Shown in pieces: positions 1-7,446 of a stretch of DNA of 16,491 bases. Position 1 is the first letter of the stretch. The number at the start of each line of letters is the position of its first letter. The stretch is from assembly GCA_035937795.1 (NCBI GenBank), contig DASZHO010000099.1:1-16491 (forward strand), read 5' to 3'. Under the pieces are notes generated by a model, which did not search any database, was not told where the DNA came from, and saw nothing but the letters and a program-made list of their open reading frames with translations. This stretch comes from JAMQPK01 sp035937795 (GTDB lineage: Bacteria > Acidobacteriota > Vicinamibacteria > Vicinamibacterales > JAMQPK01). A program made the translations under genes and the position numbers.

Positions 1-1533
1 CAAACAGGCGGTACGCTGGGCTCGCCCGTCGACTACAGCCAGTACACCGACGAGAAGCACTATCGGATTCCCGCGGAGGGCCGCGCCTTCTATGGCCTCA
101 TGACGCTGACGCCGATCAAGGACGAAGCGCGGCTGTTCGCGTTTACGTCGTGCGCGCGCTTCAGCGGCCGCTTTCAGCTTCGATTGCCCGCCGGCGATGC
201 GGCGGAAACCACGAGACACCGTCTGCAGGGAGTGCTGGACGCCGAAGGGCTCGAGTTGGGTGTTGGCGAGACATTTCCCCTCGAGGAGCTCATGTTCGTG
301 TCCGCCCGAGCCGGCCGGTCACAGTTGCTTGCCGACGTCGCGTCCCGGCTCAACGAACATCATTCGCCCTTGAGGTCGCCACGTCCGCCGGCCGGCTGGT
401 GCTCCTGGTATTGCTTCGGCGCGCAGGTCACCGCCGCTCAGGTCCTGGACAACCTCGACGTAATCGCGAAGACGATCCCGGCGCTGAAATACGTGCAGAT
501 AGACGATGGGTATCAGCCCGCGATGGGCGACTGGCTGGAAACGGGGGCGGCCTTCGGCGGAAACGTCAGGAATGTGCTGGCACAAATCCGGACGCGCGGG
601 TTCGAGCCGGCCATCTGGGTGGCGCCCTTCATTGCGGAAGAGGGCTCGCGCCTGTTCCAGCAGCACCGTGAGTGGTTCATCAAGGACGACACCGGCCGGC
701 CGCTGAGCGCCGATCGGGTGACGTTTGGCGGCTGGCGCCACGGTCCGTGGTACGCGCTCGACGCCACTCACCCGGAGGTGCAACAGCACCTCGAGCTGCT
801 GTTCAGAACGATGCGGCAGGAGTGGGGCTGCACCTACTTCAAGCTCGACGCGAACTTCTGGGGCGCGATGCACGGCGGCCGCTTTCACGATCCGCGTGCC
901 ACGCGGATCGAGGCCTACCGGCGGGGGATGGCCGCGGTGCGACGGGGGGCCGCCGATGCGTTTCTGCTGGGCTGCAATCATCCGATCTGGCCATCGATCG
1001 GAGAGATCCACGGATCGCGCAGCTCGAACGATATCAAACGCACATGGGATCGGATCAGCACCACTGCGCGGCAGAATCTCAGCCGCAACTGGCAGAACGG
1101 AAAGTTGTGGTGGAACGATCCGGACGCGATCTGCCTGAGCGATCTCACCGAGGATGAACTGATGTTTCACGCCACTTCGATCTACGCGGCGGGCGGGCTG
1201 ATTCTGTCCGGCGACGACTTGACGAAGCTGCCCCCCGCCAGGGCTGGGGCGCTGCGGAAGTTGCTGCCCCCGACCGGGGTGGCGGCGACATTTTTAGATG
1301 ACAACCTGGATATGGGTGAGATCCGGCTGCCGGGAAGGCGAGTGCTCTGCCTGTTCAACTGGGGCGAACGCAATCAAAGCCGCGTCCTGTTACTGCGAAG
1401 CGGCGAAATTGCCTTCGATTTCTGGACCGGCGCACGGCTGAACGCCACCGCGTCTCCGGGGAGCGGCACGCCGCAAGTGTCGTTCGAAATGCCCGCACGA
1501 TCGGCGCGTCTACTGGAGGTCCGCAATGCCTAG
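1..1533 (+). CDS. Alpha-galactosidase, GH36/melibiase-like (5' partial)
   Basis: This is the C-terminal 510 residues of a glycoside hydrolase; the frame is open to the left edge, so the true start lies outside. An internal Met at 100 is only the first ATG in the window, because 33 codons before it are open and read like the same protein. Residues below count from base 1. The GH36 hallmarks are visible: WCSWYCF at 133-139, an IDDGYQ strand with D168/D169, the probable nucleophile D283 in YFKLDANF, and the probable acid/base D344 in the SSND segment, followed by a WWNDPDAICL motif typical of the family. A small beta-rich C-terminal domain follows. GH36 enzymes release terminal alpha-galactosyl or related residues from oligosaccharides by a retaining mechanism. 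No signal peptide can be judged because the N-terminus is missing. The FAH-family gene starts 48 bases downstream, so co-transcription is plausible. Family call is firm; substrate is not determined. Confidence 0.9.
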   Translation, partial: QTGGTLGSPVDYSQYTDEKHYRIPAEGRAFYGLMTLTPIKDEARLFAFTSCARFSGRFQLRLPAGDAAETTRHRLQGVLDAEGLELGVGETFPLEELMFVSARAGRSQLLADVASRLNEHHSPLRSPRPPAGWCSWYCFGAQVTAAQVLDNLDVIAKTIPALKYVQIDDGYQPAMGDWLETGAAFGGNVRNVLAQIRTRGFEPAIWVAPFIAEEGSRLFQQHREWFIKDDTGRPLSADRVTFGGWRHGPWYALDATHPEVQQHLELLFRTMRQEWGCTYFKLDANFWGAMHGGRFHDPRATRIEAYRRGMAAVRRGAADAFLLGCNHPIWPSIGEIHGSRSSNDIKRTWDRISTTARQNLSRNWQNGKLWWNDPDAICLSDLTEDELMFHATSIYAAGGLILSGDDLTKLPPARAGALRKLLPPTGVAATFLDDNLDMGEIRLPGRRVLCLFNWGERNQSRVLLLRSGEIAFDFWTGARLNATASPGSGTPQVSFEMPARSARLLEVRNA

Positions 1534-1569
1534 CCGGGCTACAACATGTCAGCGGCCCGCTCCTGTTCT

Positions 1570-1574
1570 GGAGG
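1570..1574 (+). promoter_or_regulatory. Ribosome binding site deciding the FAH-family start
   Basis: GGAGG lies 7 bases before the ATG at 1582. It supports that start over the in-frame ATG at 1546, which has no good Shine-Dalgarno and would add a 12-residue tail (MSAARSC...) not expected in this family. Confidence 0.6.
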
Positions 1575-1581
1575 CTCCGCG

Positions 1582-2418
1582 ATGAAACTCCTGCGCCATG
1601 GCGACCCGGGCCGCGAAAAGCCGGGGCTCCTCCACTCCGACGGCTCGATCCGCGACCTGTCCGCCGTCATCACGGACATCGCCGCCGAAGCGCTCTTGCC
1701 CGACTCGCTCGATCGGCTGCGCGCGCTCGACGCCGCCGGACTGCGACGCGTCGACAGCGGCGTTCGTCTTGGCCCGTGCGTCGGCCACGTCGGCAAATTC
1801 ATATGCATCGGGCTGAACTACTCGGACCACGCCGCCGAGTCAGGAATGGCGGTGCCCGCCGAGCCGATCCTGTTCATGAAAGCCACATCGGCGATTTGCG
1901 GCCCGAACGATGACGTGATCCTCCCGCGGGAGTCGCAGAAGACCGATTGGGAAGTCGAGCTCGGCGTCGTCATTGGAAAACCCGCGAAGTACGTGTCCCA
2001 GGCCGAGGCGTTGTCCCATGTGGCAGGCTACTGCGTCGTGAACGATCTCTCCGAGCGGGCGTTTCAGCTCGAGGGAACAGGACAGTGGGTGAAAGGCAAG
2101 AGCGCGGATACGTTCGGGCCGATTGGCCCCTGGCTGGTGACGGCCGATGAAGTTCCCGATCCGCAGAATCTCGAGCTGTGGCTCGAGGTCGACGGACGAG
2201 CCTACCAGCGCGGCACGACGCAGAAGATGATCTTCCCGGTCGCGCATCTCGTGAGCTACATCAGCAAGTTCATGAGCCTCCAGCCCGGCGATGTCATTTC
2301 CACGGGCACGCCGCCGGGGATCGGCATGGGGCAGAAGCCGCCCGTCTATCTGCGGCCCGGGCGGCGGATGCGGCTCGGCGTCGAAGGGCTCGGCCAGCAA
2401 AACCAGCTCGTGGTATAG
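1582..2418 (+). CDS. Fumarylacetoacetate hydrolase family protein
   Basis: 278-residue cytoplasmic enzyme of the FAH fold. It matches the length of the group that includes 2,4-diketo-3-deoxy-sugar-acid hydrolases, ureidoglycolate lyase-like proteins and acylpyruvases. The N-terminus MKLLRHGD with a later KFICIGLNYSDHA segment is typical. The metal-binding set is visible: E124 and E126 in WEVELGVVIG and D155 in VNDLSER, with the conserved STGTPPGIG loop near the C-terminus. Such enzymes use Mg2+ or Mn2+ to hydrolyse a C-C bond in a 2,4-diketo acid. Neighbours are an alpha-galactosidase upstream and, beyond the receptor gene, an SDR. The non-phosphorylative L-rhamnose/L-fucose pathway pairs an SDR dehydrogenase with an FAH-type hydrolase, so that role is possible here, but it is inference. 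Start chosen at the ATG with GGAGG 7 bases upstream. Confidence 0.9.
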   Translation: MKLLRHGDPGREKPGLLHSDGSIRDLSAVITDIAAEALLPDSLDRLRALDAAGLRRVDSGVRLGPCVGHVGKFICIGLNYSDHAAESGMAVPAEPILFMKATSAICGPNDDVILPRESQKTDWEVELGVVIGKPAKYVSQAEALSHVAGYCVVNDLSERAFQLEGTGQWVKGKSADTFGPIGPWLVTADEVPDPQNLELWLEVDGRAYQRGTTQKMIFPVAHLVSYISKFMSLQPGDVISTGTPPGIGMGQKPPVYLRPGRRMRLGVEGLGQQNQLVV

Positions 2419-2457
2419 TCCGGCCCCTCACCACGAACGACTTTGTCGAGCGCAGCC

Positions 2458-2464
2458 AGGGAGG
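2458..2464 (+). promoter_or_regulatory. Ribosome binding site of TonB-dependent receptor 1
   Basis: AGGGAGG ends 4 bases before the ATG at 2469. It fixes the start just before a clear signal peptide. The open frame extends back to 2178, but that part overlaps the FAH gene and has no signal-peptide character. Confidence 0.6.
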
Positions 2465-2468
2465 CCGG

Positions 2469-5315
2469 ATGGCCGGGATCCGCATCGTGGTACGGACAAG
2501 CGTGTTGGTGCTCTTGATGTTCGCGGGAACGGCCCTGCCGACCTGCGCCCAGGGCACCGGCGCGATCGGCGGCACGGTGACGGATGCATCGGGCGCCGTC
2601 CTTCCCGGCGCGAACGTGAGCCTCTCGAACGAGCAGGGGTCGGTGGGCGGCCGGCAGGAGGCGGTCACCGACGAGCGCGGCACCTACCAATTCCTCCGCC
2701 TCGTGTCCGGCACCTACATCGTCAAGGCGAACATGCAGGGGTTCCGTCCCGCGGAACAGCGCGGCATCATCGTCAACTCCGATGTGACGGCGCGCGCTGA
2801 CTTGAGGCTCGAGCTCGGCGCCTTGTCCGAGGGCGTCGTCGTCAGCGGCGAAGCTCCGCTGCTGGACACGACAAGCGTGTTGAAGCAGACCGTGATGACG
2901 CAGGAAGTGCTGCAGACCCTGCCAAATCGGAACGACGTGTGGGCCATCGCCCGCGTCATTCCCGGTGTGGTGTTGAGCAAGATTGACGTCGGCGGGTCCG
3001 AGTCGTTCCTGCAGTCGAGCGCCACCGTGCACGGCAGCAGCGGCGAGAACGCGTACTACATCGACGGCATGGACGTGGACAGCGTGGACGGGACCGGGTC
3101 GCAGGCGACGATGTATCTCGATCCGGGCGCGTATGCCGAGACGAACTTTCAGATCGGCGGCGGATCGGCGGAGACGTCGAAAGGCGGCCTGATCTTCAAC
3201 ATGGTTCCCAGGACCGGAACCAACCAGTGGCACGGCGGCACGCTGTTCAACGGAACCGGCAATGCGCTGAACTTCGCGAACTACTCGCCGGCGCTGAAGC
3301 AGCAGTTGCTGTCGGCGGTGCCCGCGGCGGTGCTGAGAATCAAACCGGACCTCCAGCCGAGCGCCCAGATTCTTAAGTTGTTCGACTTCGGCGGCTGGAT
3401 CGCCGGGCCGATCAGGCGCGACAAGATGTGGCTCTCGATATCGGGCCACTACTCGGTGCTGAACCAGTACCAGCTCGGAAGCTACGATGCCAACGGTGGG
3501 CAGGTGCTCGAAGACAACCTGATGTGGACGCTGGGAGAGAATTTCTCGTGGCAGGTGACCAAGAGCGGCCAGTTCAGCTACTTCAATAATCCGCAGTTCA
3601 AGACGACCCGCCACCGGAACGGCGGAGGCACCTTCGCCGACAGCGCGGCCAGGAACGTCAACCAGAAATACCCGAACGTCAATCAGGCGAAGTTCACCAC
3701 GCCCTGGGGCTCCAAGATGGTGTTTGACGTCGAGGGGAGCCGGTTCCGCGCCGACGACTGTTTCTGTCACCGGCCGGAAGTGCACGACGGCGACATCTCG
3801 CATTTCGACTCGGTCACCAACACCTACACGGTAGCGCTTCCGTTTTACACCGACAACTGGATGACGCGGCACGTCGCCAACACGAGCCTCAGCTATTTTG
3901 CCGGTGCGCACGAGCTGAAGGCGGGCTACCAGCTGAATCTGGCGAAAGAAATCTCGCGCGCCGAGTCGACGAGCGGGATGCGCGCGGTATACCGCAACGG
4001 CCGTCCCGATTCGGTGAACACCTACAGCACGCCGAGCAAATTCATCGAGTGGAACCGCGAGCACGCGGTGTACGTCCAGGACAAATGGACCCGGATCGCC
4101 CGCCTCACGGTGAACGCCGGGGTGCGGTTCGAGAGCTCCTACGGCTGGCAACCGGCGACGTGCCAGACGTCGAACGTCTTCATCGGCAACGGCGCCTGTT
4201 ATCCCGCGCTCAAGGGCGTGCCCAACTTCAAGGACGTCTCGCCGCGGGTATCGGCGGTCTATGACATTTTCGGCGACGGCAAGACCGCGTTGAAGTTTGC
4301 GGCGAACCGCTACAGCCAGCCCATCGGCACGAGCCTCGTCCGCGCCATCAATCCGGTGCAGACCGTGAGCGATACACGGTCCTGGACCGTGTGCGCGCCC
4401 GGGCAAACGTCGGGATGCGATCTCAACGGCGACCTCATCCCGCAGCTGAACGAGCTCGGACCGTCGAACGGCTTCAGTTTCGGCAACACGAACCGCTACG
4501 CCACCGGCCTCAAGCGGCCGATCTCGCTCGAGTACACCGTCGAGCTGCAACGCCAGATTCCCGGCAACGTCGTCGTCTCGGCCGGGTACACGCTGCGCCA
4601 GCAGAGGCGGAATATCGGGGTGAAGAACGTGCTGGTGCCCCCTGATTCGTACTTCCCTCTGGTGGTCACCGAGGTCGACAGCGGCCGGCAGGTGACCGTC
4701 TATAACCAGAGCCCCGCCTTGAAAGGCAAGTTCGACCAGCTTCGAGCCAACTACCCTGAACTGGATAATGATTTCAATGGTGGGGACATCACCGTCAACA
4801 AGCGTATGAGCCACAACTGGGCGCTGACCGGCGGCGTCAGCTTCGGCAAGACCATCGGCAACACGCTGAGCGGAGATCTCAATAATCCAAACGGGGCGCA
4901 GTTCGCCAGAGGGCTCATCGGCAACGACACGCCGTACAGCTACCGGTTGTCGGGTGTGTTCGACCTGCCGTATCGGATTTCGCTCAGCGCGACGGGTCAA
5001 TACAACAAGGGATTCCCCGAGACCACCACGGTTTCAGTCGGCAACAACACGGTCGCGCTCACACAGGGCACGCAGACGGTTGTGGTGGCCCCGCGCGGCG
5101 CGACGCGGTTGCCCAACGTCGCATCGGTCGACGTGAGCGTCCGGTTCAGGGCGATCGAAGGGACGAGAAGAGTCACGCCGCGCCTCGATTTTTACAATCT
5201 CACCAATCAGTCGACGGTGACAGCGCGTACGACGCAGCTCGGGCCGGCCTACGGGGTCATCAGTGGTATCCAACGCGGCCGGCTCATCAAACTCGGCATC
5301 AACTACGACTTCTAA
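2469..5315 (+). CDS. TonB-dependent receptor 1, Oar-like, with carboxypeptidase-regulatory-like domain
   Basis: 948-residue outer-membrane protein. Residues 1-28 are a signal peptide (hydrophobic stretch around VLVLLMFAGTALP, cleavage likely after TCAQ). Residues about 30-110 are a carboxypeptidase-regulatory-like Ig fold (GAIGGTVTDASGAVLPGANV, later ERGTYQFLRLVSGTY). A plug domain follows (about 120-235, with SGENAYYIDGMDVDSVDG), then a long beta-barrel rich in alternating aromatic residues. The protein ends in INYDF, with the C-terminal Phe expected for BAM-dependent insertion. Proteins of this architecture are very abundant in Acidobacteriota and are thought to import large substrates such as oligosaccharides or peptides with TonB energy. 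No separate SusD-like partner is seen. The stop codon overlaps the start of the SDR gene (TAATG), so the two are probably translationally coupled. Substrate unknown. Confidence 0.93.
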   Translation: MAGIRIVVRTSVLVLLMFAGTALPTCAQGTGAIGGTVTDASGAVLPGANVSLSNEQGSVGGRQEAVTDERGTYQFLRLVSGTYIVKANMQGFRPAEQRGIIVNSDVTARADLRLELGALSEGVVVSGEAPLLDTTSVLKQTVMTQEVLQTLPNRNDVWAIARVIPGVVLSKIDVGGSESFLQSSATVHGSSGENAYYIDGMDVDSVDGTGSQATMYLDPGAYAETNFQIGGGSAETSKGGLIFNMVPRTGTNQWHGGTLFNGTGNALNFANYSPALKQQLLSAVPAAVLRIKPDLQPSAQILKLFDFGGWIAGPIRRDKMWLSISGHYSVLNQYQLGSYDANGGQVLEDNLMWTLGENFSWQVTKSGQFSYFNNPQFKTTRHRNGGGTFADSAARNVNQKYPNVNQAKFTTPWGSKMVFDVEGSRFRADDCFCHRPEVHDGDISHFDSVTNTYTVALPFYTDNWMTRHVANTSLSYFAGAHELKAGYQLNLAKEISRAESTSGMRAVYRNGRPDSVNTYSTPSKFIEWNREHAVYVQDKWTRIARLTVNAGVRFESSYGWQPATCQTSNVFIGNGACYPALKGVPNFKDVSPRVSAVYDIFGDGKTALKFAANRYSQPIGTSLVRAINPVQTVSDTRSWTVCAPGQTSGCDLNGDLIPQLNELGPSNGFSFGNTNRYATGLKRPISLEYTVELQRQIPGNVVVSAGYTLRQQRRNIGVKNVLVPPDSYFPLVVTEVDSGRQVTVYNQSPALKGKFDQLRANYPELDNDFNGGDITVNKRMSHNWALTGGVSFGKTIGNTLSGDLNNPNGAQFARGLIGNDTPYSYRLSGVFDLPYRISLSATGQYNKGFPETTTVSVGNNTVALTQGTQTVVVAPRGATRLPNVASVDVSVRFRAIEGTRRVTPRLDFYNLTNQSTVTARTTQLGPAYGVISGIQRGRLIKLGINYDF

Positions 5316-6028
5316 TGAATCTCAAAGGCGCAACGGCGTTGATTACCGGCGGGTCGAGCGGAATCGGCTACGCCATCGCGAAGACCCTGGGCGAGGCGGG
5401 ATCGCGCGTGGCGATCATGGGCCGCGACGAGCGCCGCCTGGCCGCCGCAACCAAAACCCTCGATGCCCTCGGAATACAGGGCGATGTGTCCCGTGAAGAT
5501 GACGTGAAGCGGACGTATCGGGAGGTGCTGCAGAAGTTCGGGCACCTCGACGTCCTCGTGAACAGCGCGGGCTTCGGCCTTCGCAGCGCCCTCGTCGACA
5601 TGGATCGGGCGAAGTTCGACGCCGTCTTTCAAACCAACGTCACCGGCATGATGCTCATGTCGCGCGAGGCCGCGAAGCACTTCATCGAGCGCAAGCGCGG
5701 CAACATCGTCAATCTCGGCTCGACGGCGGGGGTGCGCGGGGCCGCCAACGGGACGGCGTATTACGGGAGCAAGTTCGCTGTCCGCGGGATGACCGAATGC
5801 TGGCGGGCGGAGCTGCGCCAGCACAATGTCCGCGTGTTCCTGATCAATCCGAGCGAGGTGCTGACCAGTTTCGCGGCCAGCGCCGGGTTCGGCCAGGACG
5901 ACAACAATCCGACCAAGCTGCAGGCGGACGACATTGCGCACGCGGTCAAAGCCGCGCTCGAGATGAACGACCGCGGCTTCACCATCGAGGTGACGATCTT
6001 CGCGACCAACCCGACGGACTTGAAGTGA
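5315..6028 (+). CDS. SDR family NAD(P)-dependent oxidoreductase
   Basis: 237-residue classical short-chain dehydrogenase/reductase, slightly shorter than the usual 250. The Rossmann glycine motif is TGGSSGIG at residues 11-18. A GRD segment after the second strand places Arg where NADP(H)-preferring members often have one. NSAG stands for the usual NNAG, and the catalytic Ser136 and Y149-x-x-x-K153 (YYGSK) are present with the expected 13-residue Ser-Tyr spacing. No signal peptide, so it acts in the cytoplasm. The ATG shares one base with the receptor stop (TAATG), which implies translational coupling and makes this start certain. Reactions in this family range from sugar-acid to keto-acyl reduction; the closest subgroup cannot be named from sequence alone. 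With the nearby FAH enzyme, a sugar-acid dehydrogenase role is possible but not shown. Confidence 0.92.
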   Translation: MNLKGATALITGGSSGIGYAIAKTLGEAGSRVAIMGRDERRLAAATKTLDALGIQGDVSREDDVKRTYREVLQKFGHLDVLVNSAGFGLRSALVDMDRAKFDAVFQTNVTGMMLMSREAAKHFIERKRGNIVNLGSTAGVRGAANGTAYYGSKFAVRGMTECWRAELRQHNVRVFLINPSEVLTSFAASAGFGQDDNNPTKLQADDIAHAVKAALEMNDRGFTIEVTIFATNPTDLK

Positions 6029-6032
6029 GATG

Positions 6033-6095
6033 GGAAAGTAAAAAGTAAAAAGTAAAAAGTGGAAAGTGGAAAGTCGAAAGTCAAACGTCAAAAAT
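6033..6095. repeat. Tandem heptamer repeat, (R/A)(G/A)AAAGT type, about nine units
   Basis: Directly after the SDR stop lie nine consecutive 7-base units: GGAAAGT, three perfect AAAAAGT, two GGAAAGT, CGAAAGT, CAAACGT and a decayed CAAAAAT. The first eight units (6033-6088) all end in GT. The tract is very A-rich inside a GC-rich window and sits between the SDR stop and the ribosome binding site of the first cupin. It is a microsatellite-like array. Its decay at the right end suggests an older edge there. It could separate two transcription units, but no promoter match is claimed. Confidence 0.9.
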
Positions 6096-6113
6096 TAACG
6101 TCAACAAGTGAAA

Positions 6114-6118
6114 AGGAG
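6114..6118 (+). promoter_or_regulatory. Ribosome binding site of cupin 1
   Basis: AGGAG with 6 bases to the ATG at 6125. It decides this start over an in-frame ATG at 6059, which would translate the tandem repeat as a Lys/Ser-rich tail before the signal peptide. Confidence 0.7.
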
Positions 6119-6124
6119 AGCGTG

Positions 6125-6610
6125 ATGAAACGGACAATCCTGGTTCTCGCAAGCCTGGCGTTCATGGTAGCCATCGCTGCCGGTCTCTCGGCGCAGCAGC
6201 AGCCCGCACGCGGGACACCGCCGGCGCCGCCGAAGCCGCTCACGGTCACGAAATTCGTCAGCCACGACACCGTCGCCGCCTGTTCGAAGGCCGGCTCGTT
6301 CGCGAACACGCCAGCCTACAGTGTGACGTGCAGCCACCGCATCGCACCGGGCGTCGTCGAAATCCACACGAAAGAAACCGACGTGATCTATGTTCTCGAC
6401 GGAAGCGCGACGTTCGTCACCGGCGGCAAGGCGCTCGATGTCACCGCGACCGACAAGACGCAACCGCGCGGCAAAGACATCCAGGGCGGTGAAGCGCATC
6501 ATCTGGTCAAGGGCGACGTCATCATCGTTCCGGCCGGCACCCCGCATTGGTTCAAGGAAGTGCCCGCGTCGGGGGTGAGCTATTTCGTCACGAAATCGGT
6601 GGCACCATAG
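6125..6610 (+). CDS. Exported cupin-domain protein (cupin 1)
   Basis: 161-residue single-domain cupin. Residues 1-24 are a signal peptide (MKRTILVLASLAF..., cleavage near LSAQ), followed by a short Pro-rich linker (PARGTPPAPPKPL), so the protein is probably periplasmic. Cupin motif 1 is the EIHTKETDVIYVLDG segment with H81 and E84. Motif 2 is GDVIIVPAGTPHWF at 130-143 with H141. These three residues are the best metal-ligand candidates. C53 and C69 are conserved in the paralogue at 14811 and could form a disulfide. The usual second His of the HxH pair is absent. The gene is 13 bases upstream of a cytochrome c gene and probably in one operon with it and the PQQ dehydrogenase. Reaction unknown: small exported cupins may be isomerases, dioxygenases or ligand-binding proteins. 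Confidence 0.87.
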   Translation: MKRTILVLASLAFMVAIAAGLSAQQQPARGTPPAPPKPLTVTKFVSHDTVAACSKAGSFANTPAYSVTCSHRIAPGVVEIHTKETDVIYVLDGSATFVTGGKALDVTATDKTQPRGKDIQGGEAHHLVKGDVIIVPAGTPHWFKEVPASGVSYFVTKSVAP

Positions 6611-6623
6611 CGGGAAGCCGGCT

Positions 6624-7442
6624 ATGCGTCAAATTCGTGTTCCCGAGCCAGGTGAGGTTCAAAAACCGCTTCTAGCGTGCGCGGCGGCGGTATTTGCGTG
6701 CTCCGTCGCGCTGATGGGCGCGCAGAACCCGAGCATGCTCGGTCACCCGGAGGACTACGCGCGGGTCGATGTCGAGCACGGCGCCCGGGTCTACGCCGAG
6801 AACTGTGACCGTTGCCATGGCGCCAATGGCAACGGCGTCAGCGGCGTCGATTTGCGGAGCGGTAAGTTCCGCACCGCGACCACCGACGGGCAGTTGCGCG
6901 CCGTGATCAGCGCCGGGTTCCCGACCGCGGGCATGCCGCCGTTCAGGTTCGACGCGGCCGACCTCACCGGCGTGGTCGCCTATCTCCGCAACATGAACAG
7001 CATCGATCGCGGCTCGCTCAAGCCGGGCGACCCGGCGCACGGCCGGTTGCTCTTGGAAACCAAAGGCGCCTGCCTGGCGTGCCATCGCATCGACAACAAC
7101 GGCAGCCGCAAGGCGCCGGATCTGAGCAGGATCGGCTCCGACCGCAGCGCCGGCTCGCTCGAGCGGTCGCTGCTCGACCCGAGCAGCCAGATGTTTCCGA
7201 TCAATCGCCCCGTCCACATCGTCACCAAGGACGGCAGGGTGATCAACGGCAGGCGCCTGAACGAAGATACGTACACCGTGCAGGTGTCTGACGAGGAAGG
7301 CCGCCTGATCTCGTTGAACAAGTCGGACCTTCGCGAGTTCGCTATCTCCACCAGATCCAACATGCCGTCCTACAAGAACGAGCTGAGCTCCGACGAGCTG
7401 GCGGATGTCGTGTCTTATCTCCTCTCCCTGAAAGGGCGGTGA
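6624..7442 (+). CDS. Exported di-heme c-type cytochrome
   Basis: 272-residue periplasmic electron carrier. An N-terminal hydrophobic segment (about residues 17-33, ending ALMGAQ) is a signal peptide. Two heme-binding motifs are present: CDRCH at 61-65 and CLACH at 150-154. M104 in GMPPF and M247 in NMPSY are the likely distal ligands of the two domains. The second domain carries an insert of about 50 residues before its Met ligand (VTKDGRVINGRRLN ... SLNKSDLREF) that resembles the putative heme-binding domain of Pirellula/Verrucomicrobium-type proteins. The stop is 4 bases before the PQQ dehydrogenase start, so this is probably its electron acceptor. The ribosome binding site is weak (GGGAAG at 6612-6617), so the exact start is less certain than the family. 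Confidence 0.92.
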   Translation: MRQIRVPEPGEVQKPLLACAAAVFACSVALMGAQNPSMLGHPEDYARVDVEHGARVYAENCDRCHGANGNGVSGVDLRSGKFRTATTDGQLRAVISAGFPTAGMPPFRFDAADLTGVVAYLRNMNSIDRGSLKPGDPAHGRLLLETKGACLACHRIDNNGSRKAPDLSRIGSDRSAGSLERSLLDPSSQMFPINRPVHIVTKDGRVINGRRLNEDTYTVQVSDEEGRLISLNKSDLREFAISTRSNMPSYKNELSSDELADVVSYLLSLKGR

Positions 7443-7446
7443 CGCG

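Noticed and set aside
1546..1581. Upstream ATG start for the FAH-family gene
   Set aside because: No ribosome binding site at 1546, while GGAGG precedes the ATG at 1582, which gives the usual family N-terminus.
2178..2468. N-terminal extension of receptor 1 back to 2178
   Set aside because: It overlaps the FAH-family gene in another frame, and the true start at 2469 has a ribosome binding site and begins a signal peptide.
3759..3770. CFCH motif in receptor 1 as a heme site
   Set aside because: Only one residue lies between the Cys residues; heme c attachment needs CxxCH. It lies in a predicted barrel loop and more likely forms a disulfide.
2346..5000. 884-residue open frame antisense to receptor 1
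   Set aside because: Long antisense frames are common in GC-rich DNA. The product is Arg/Val/His-rich with no recognisable domain, while the plus strand encodes a clear receptor.
6033..6095. CRISPR array
   Set aside because: Units are 7 bases with no spacers, so this is a simple tandem repeat.
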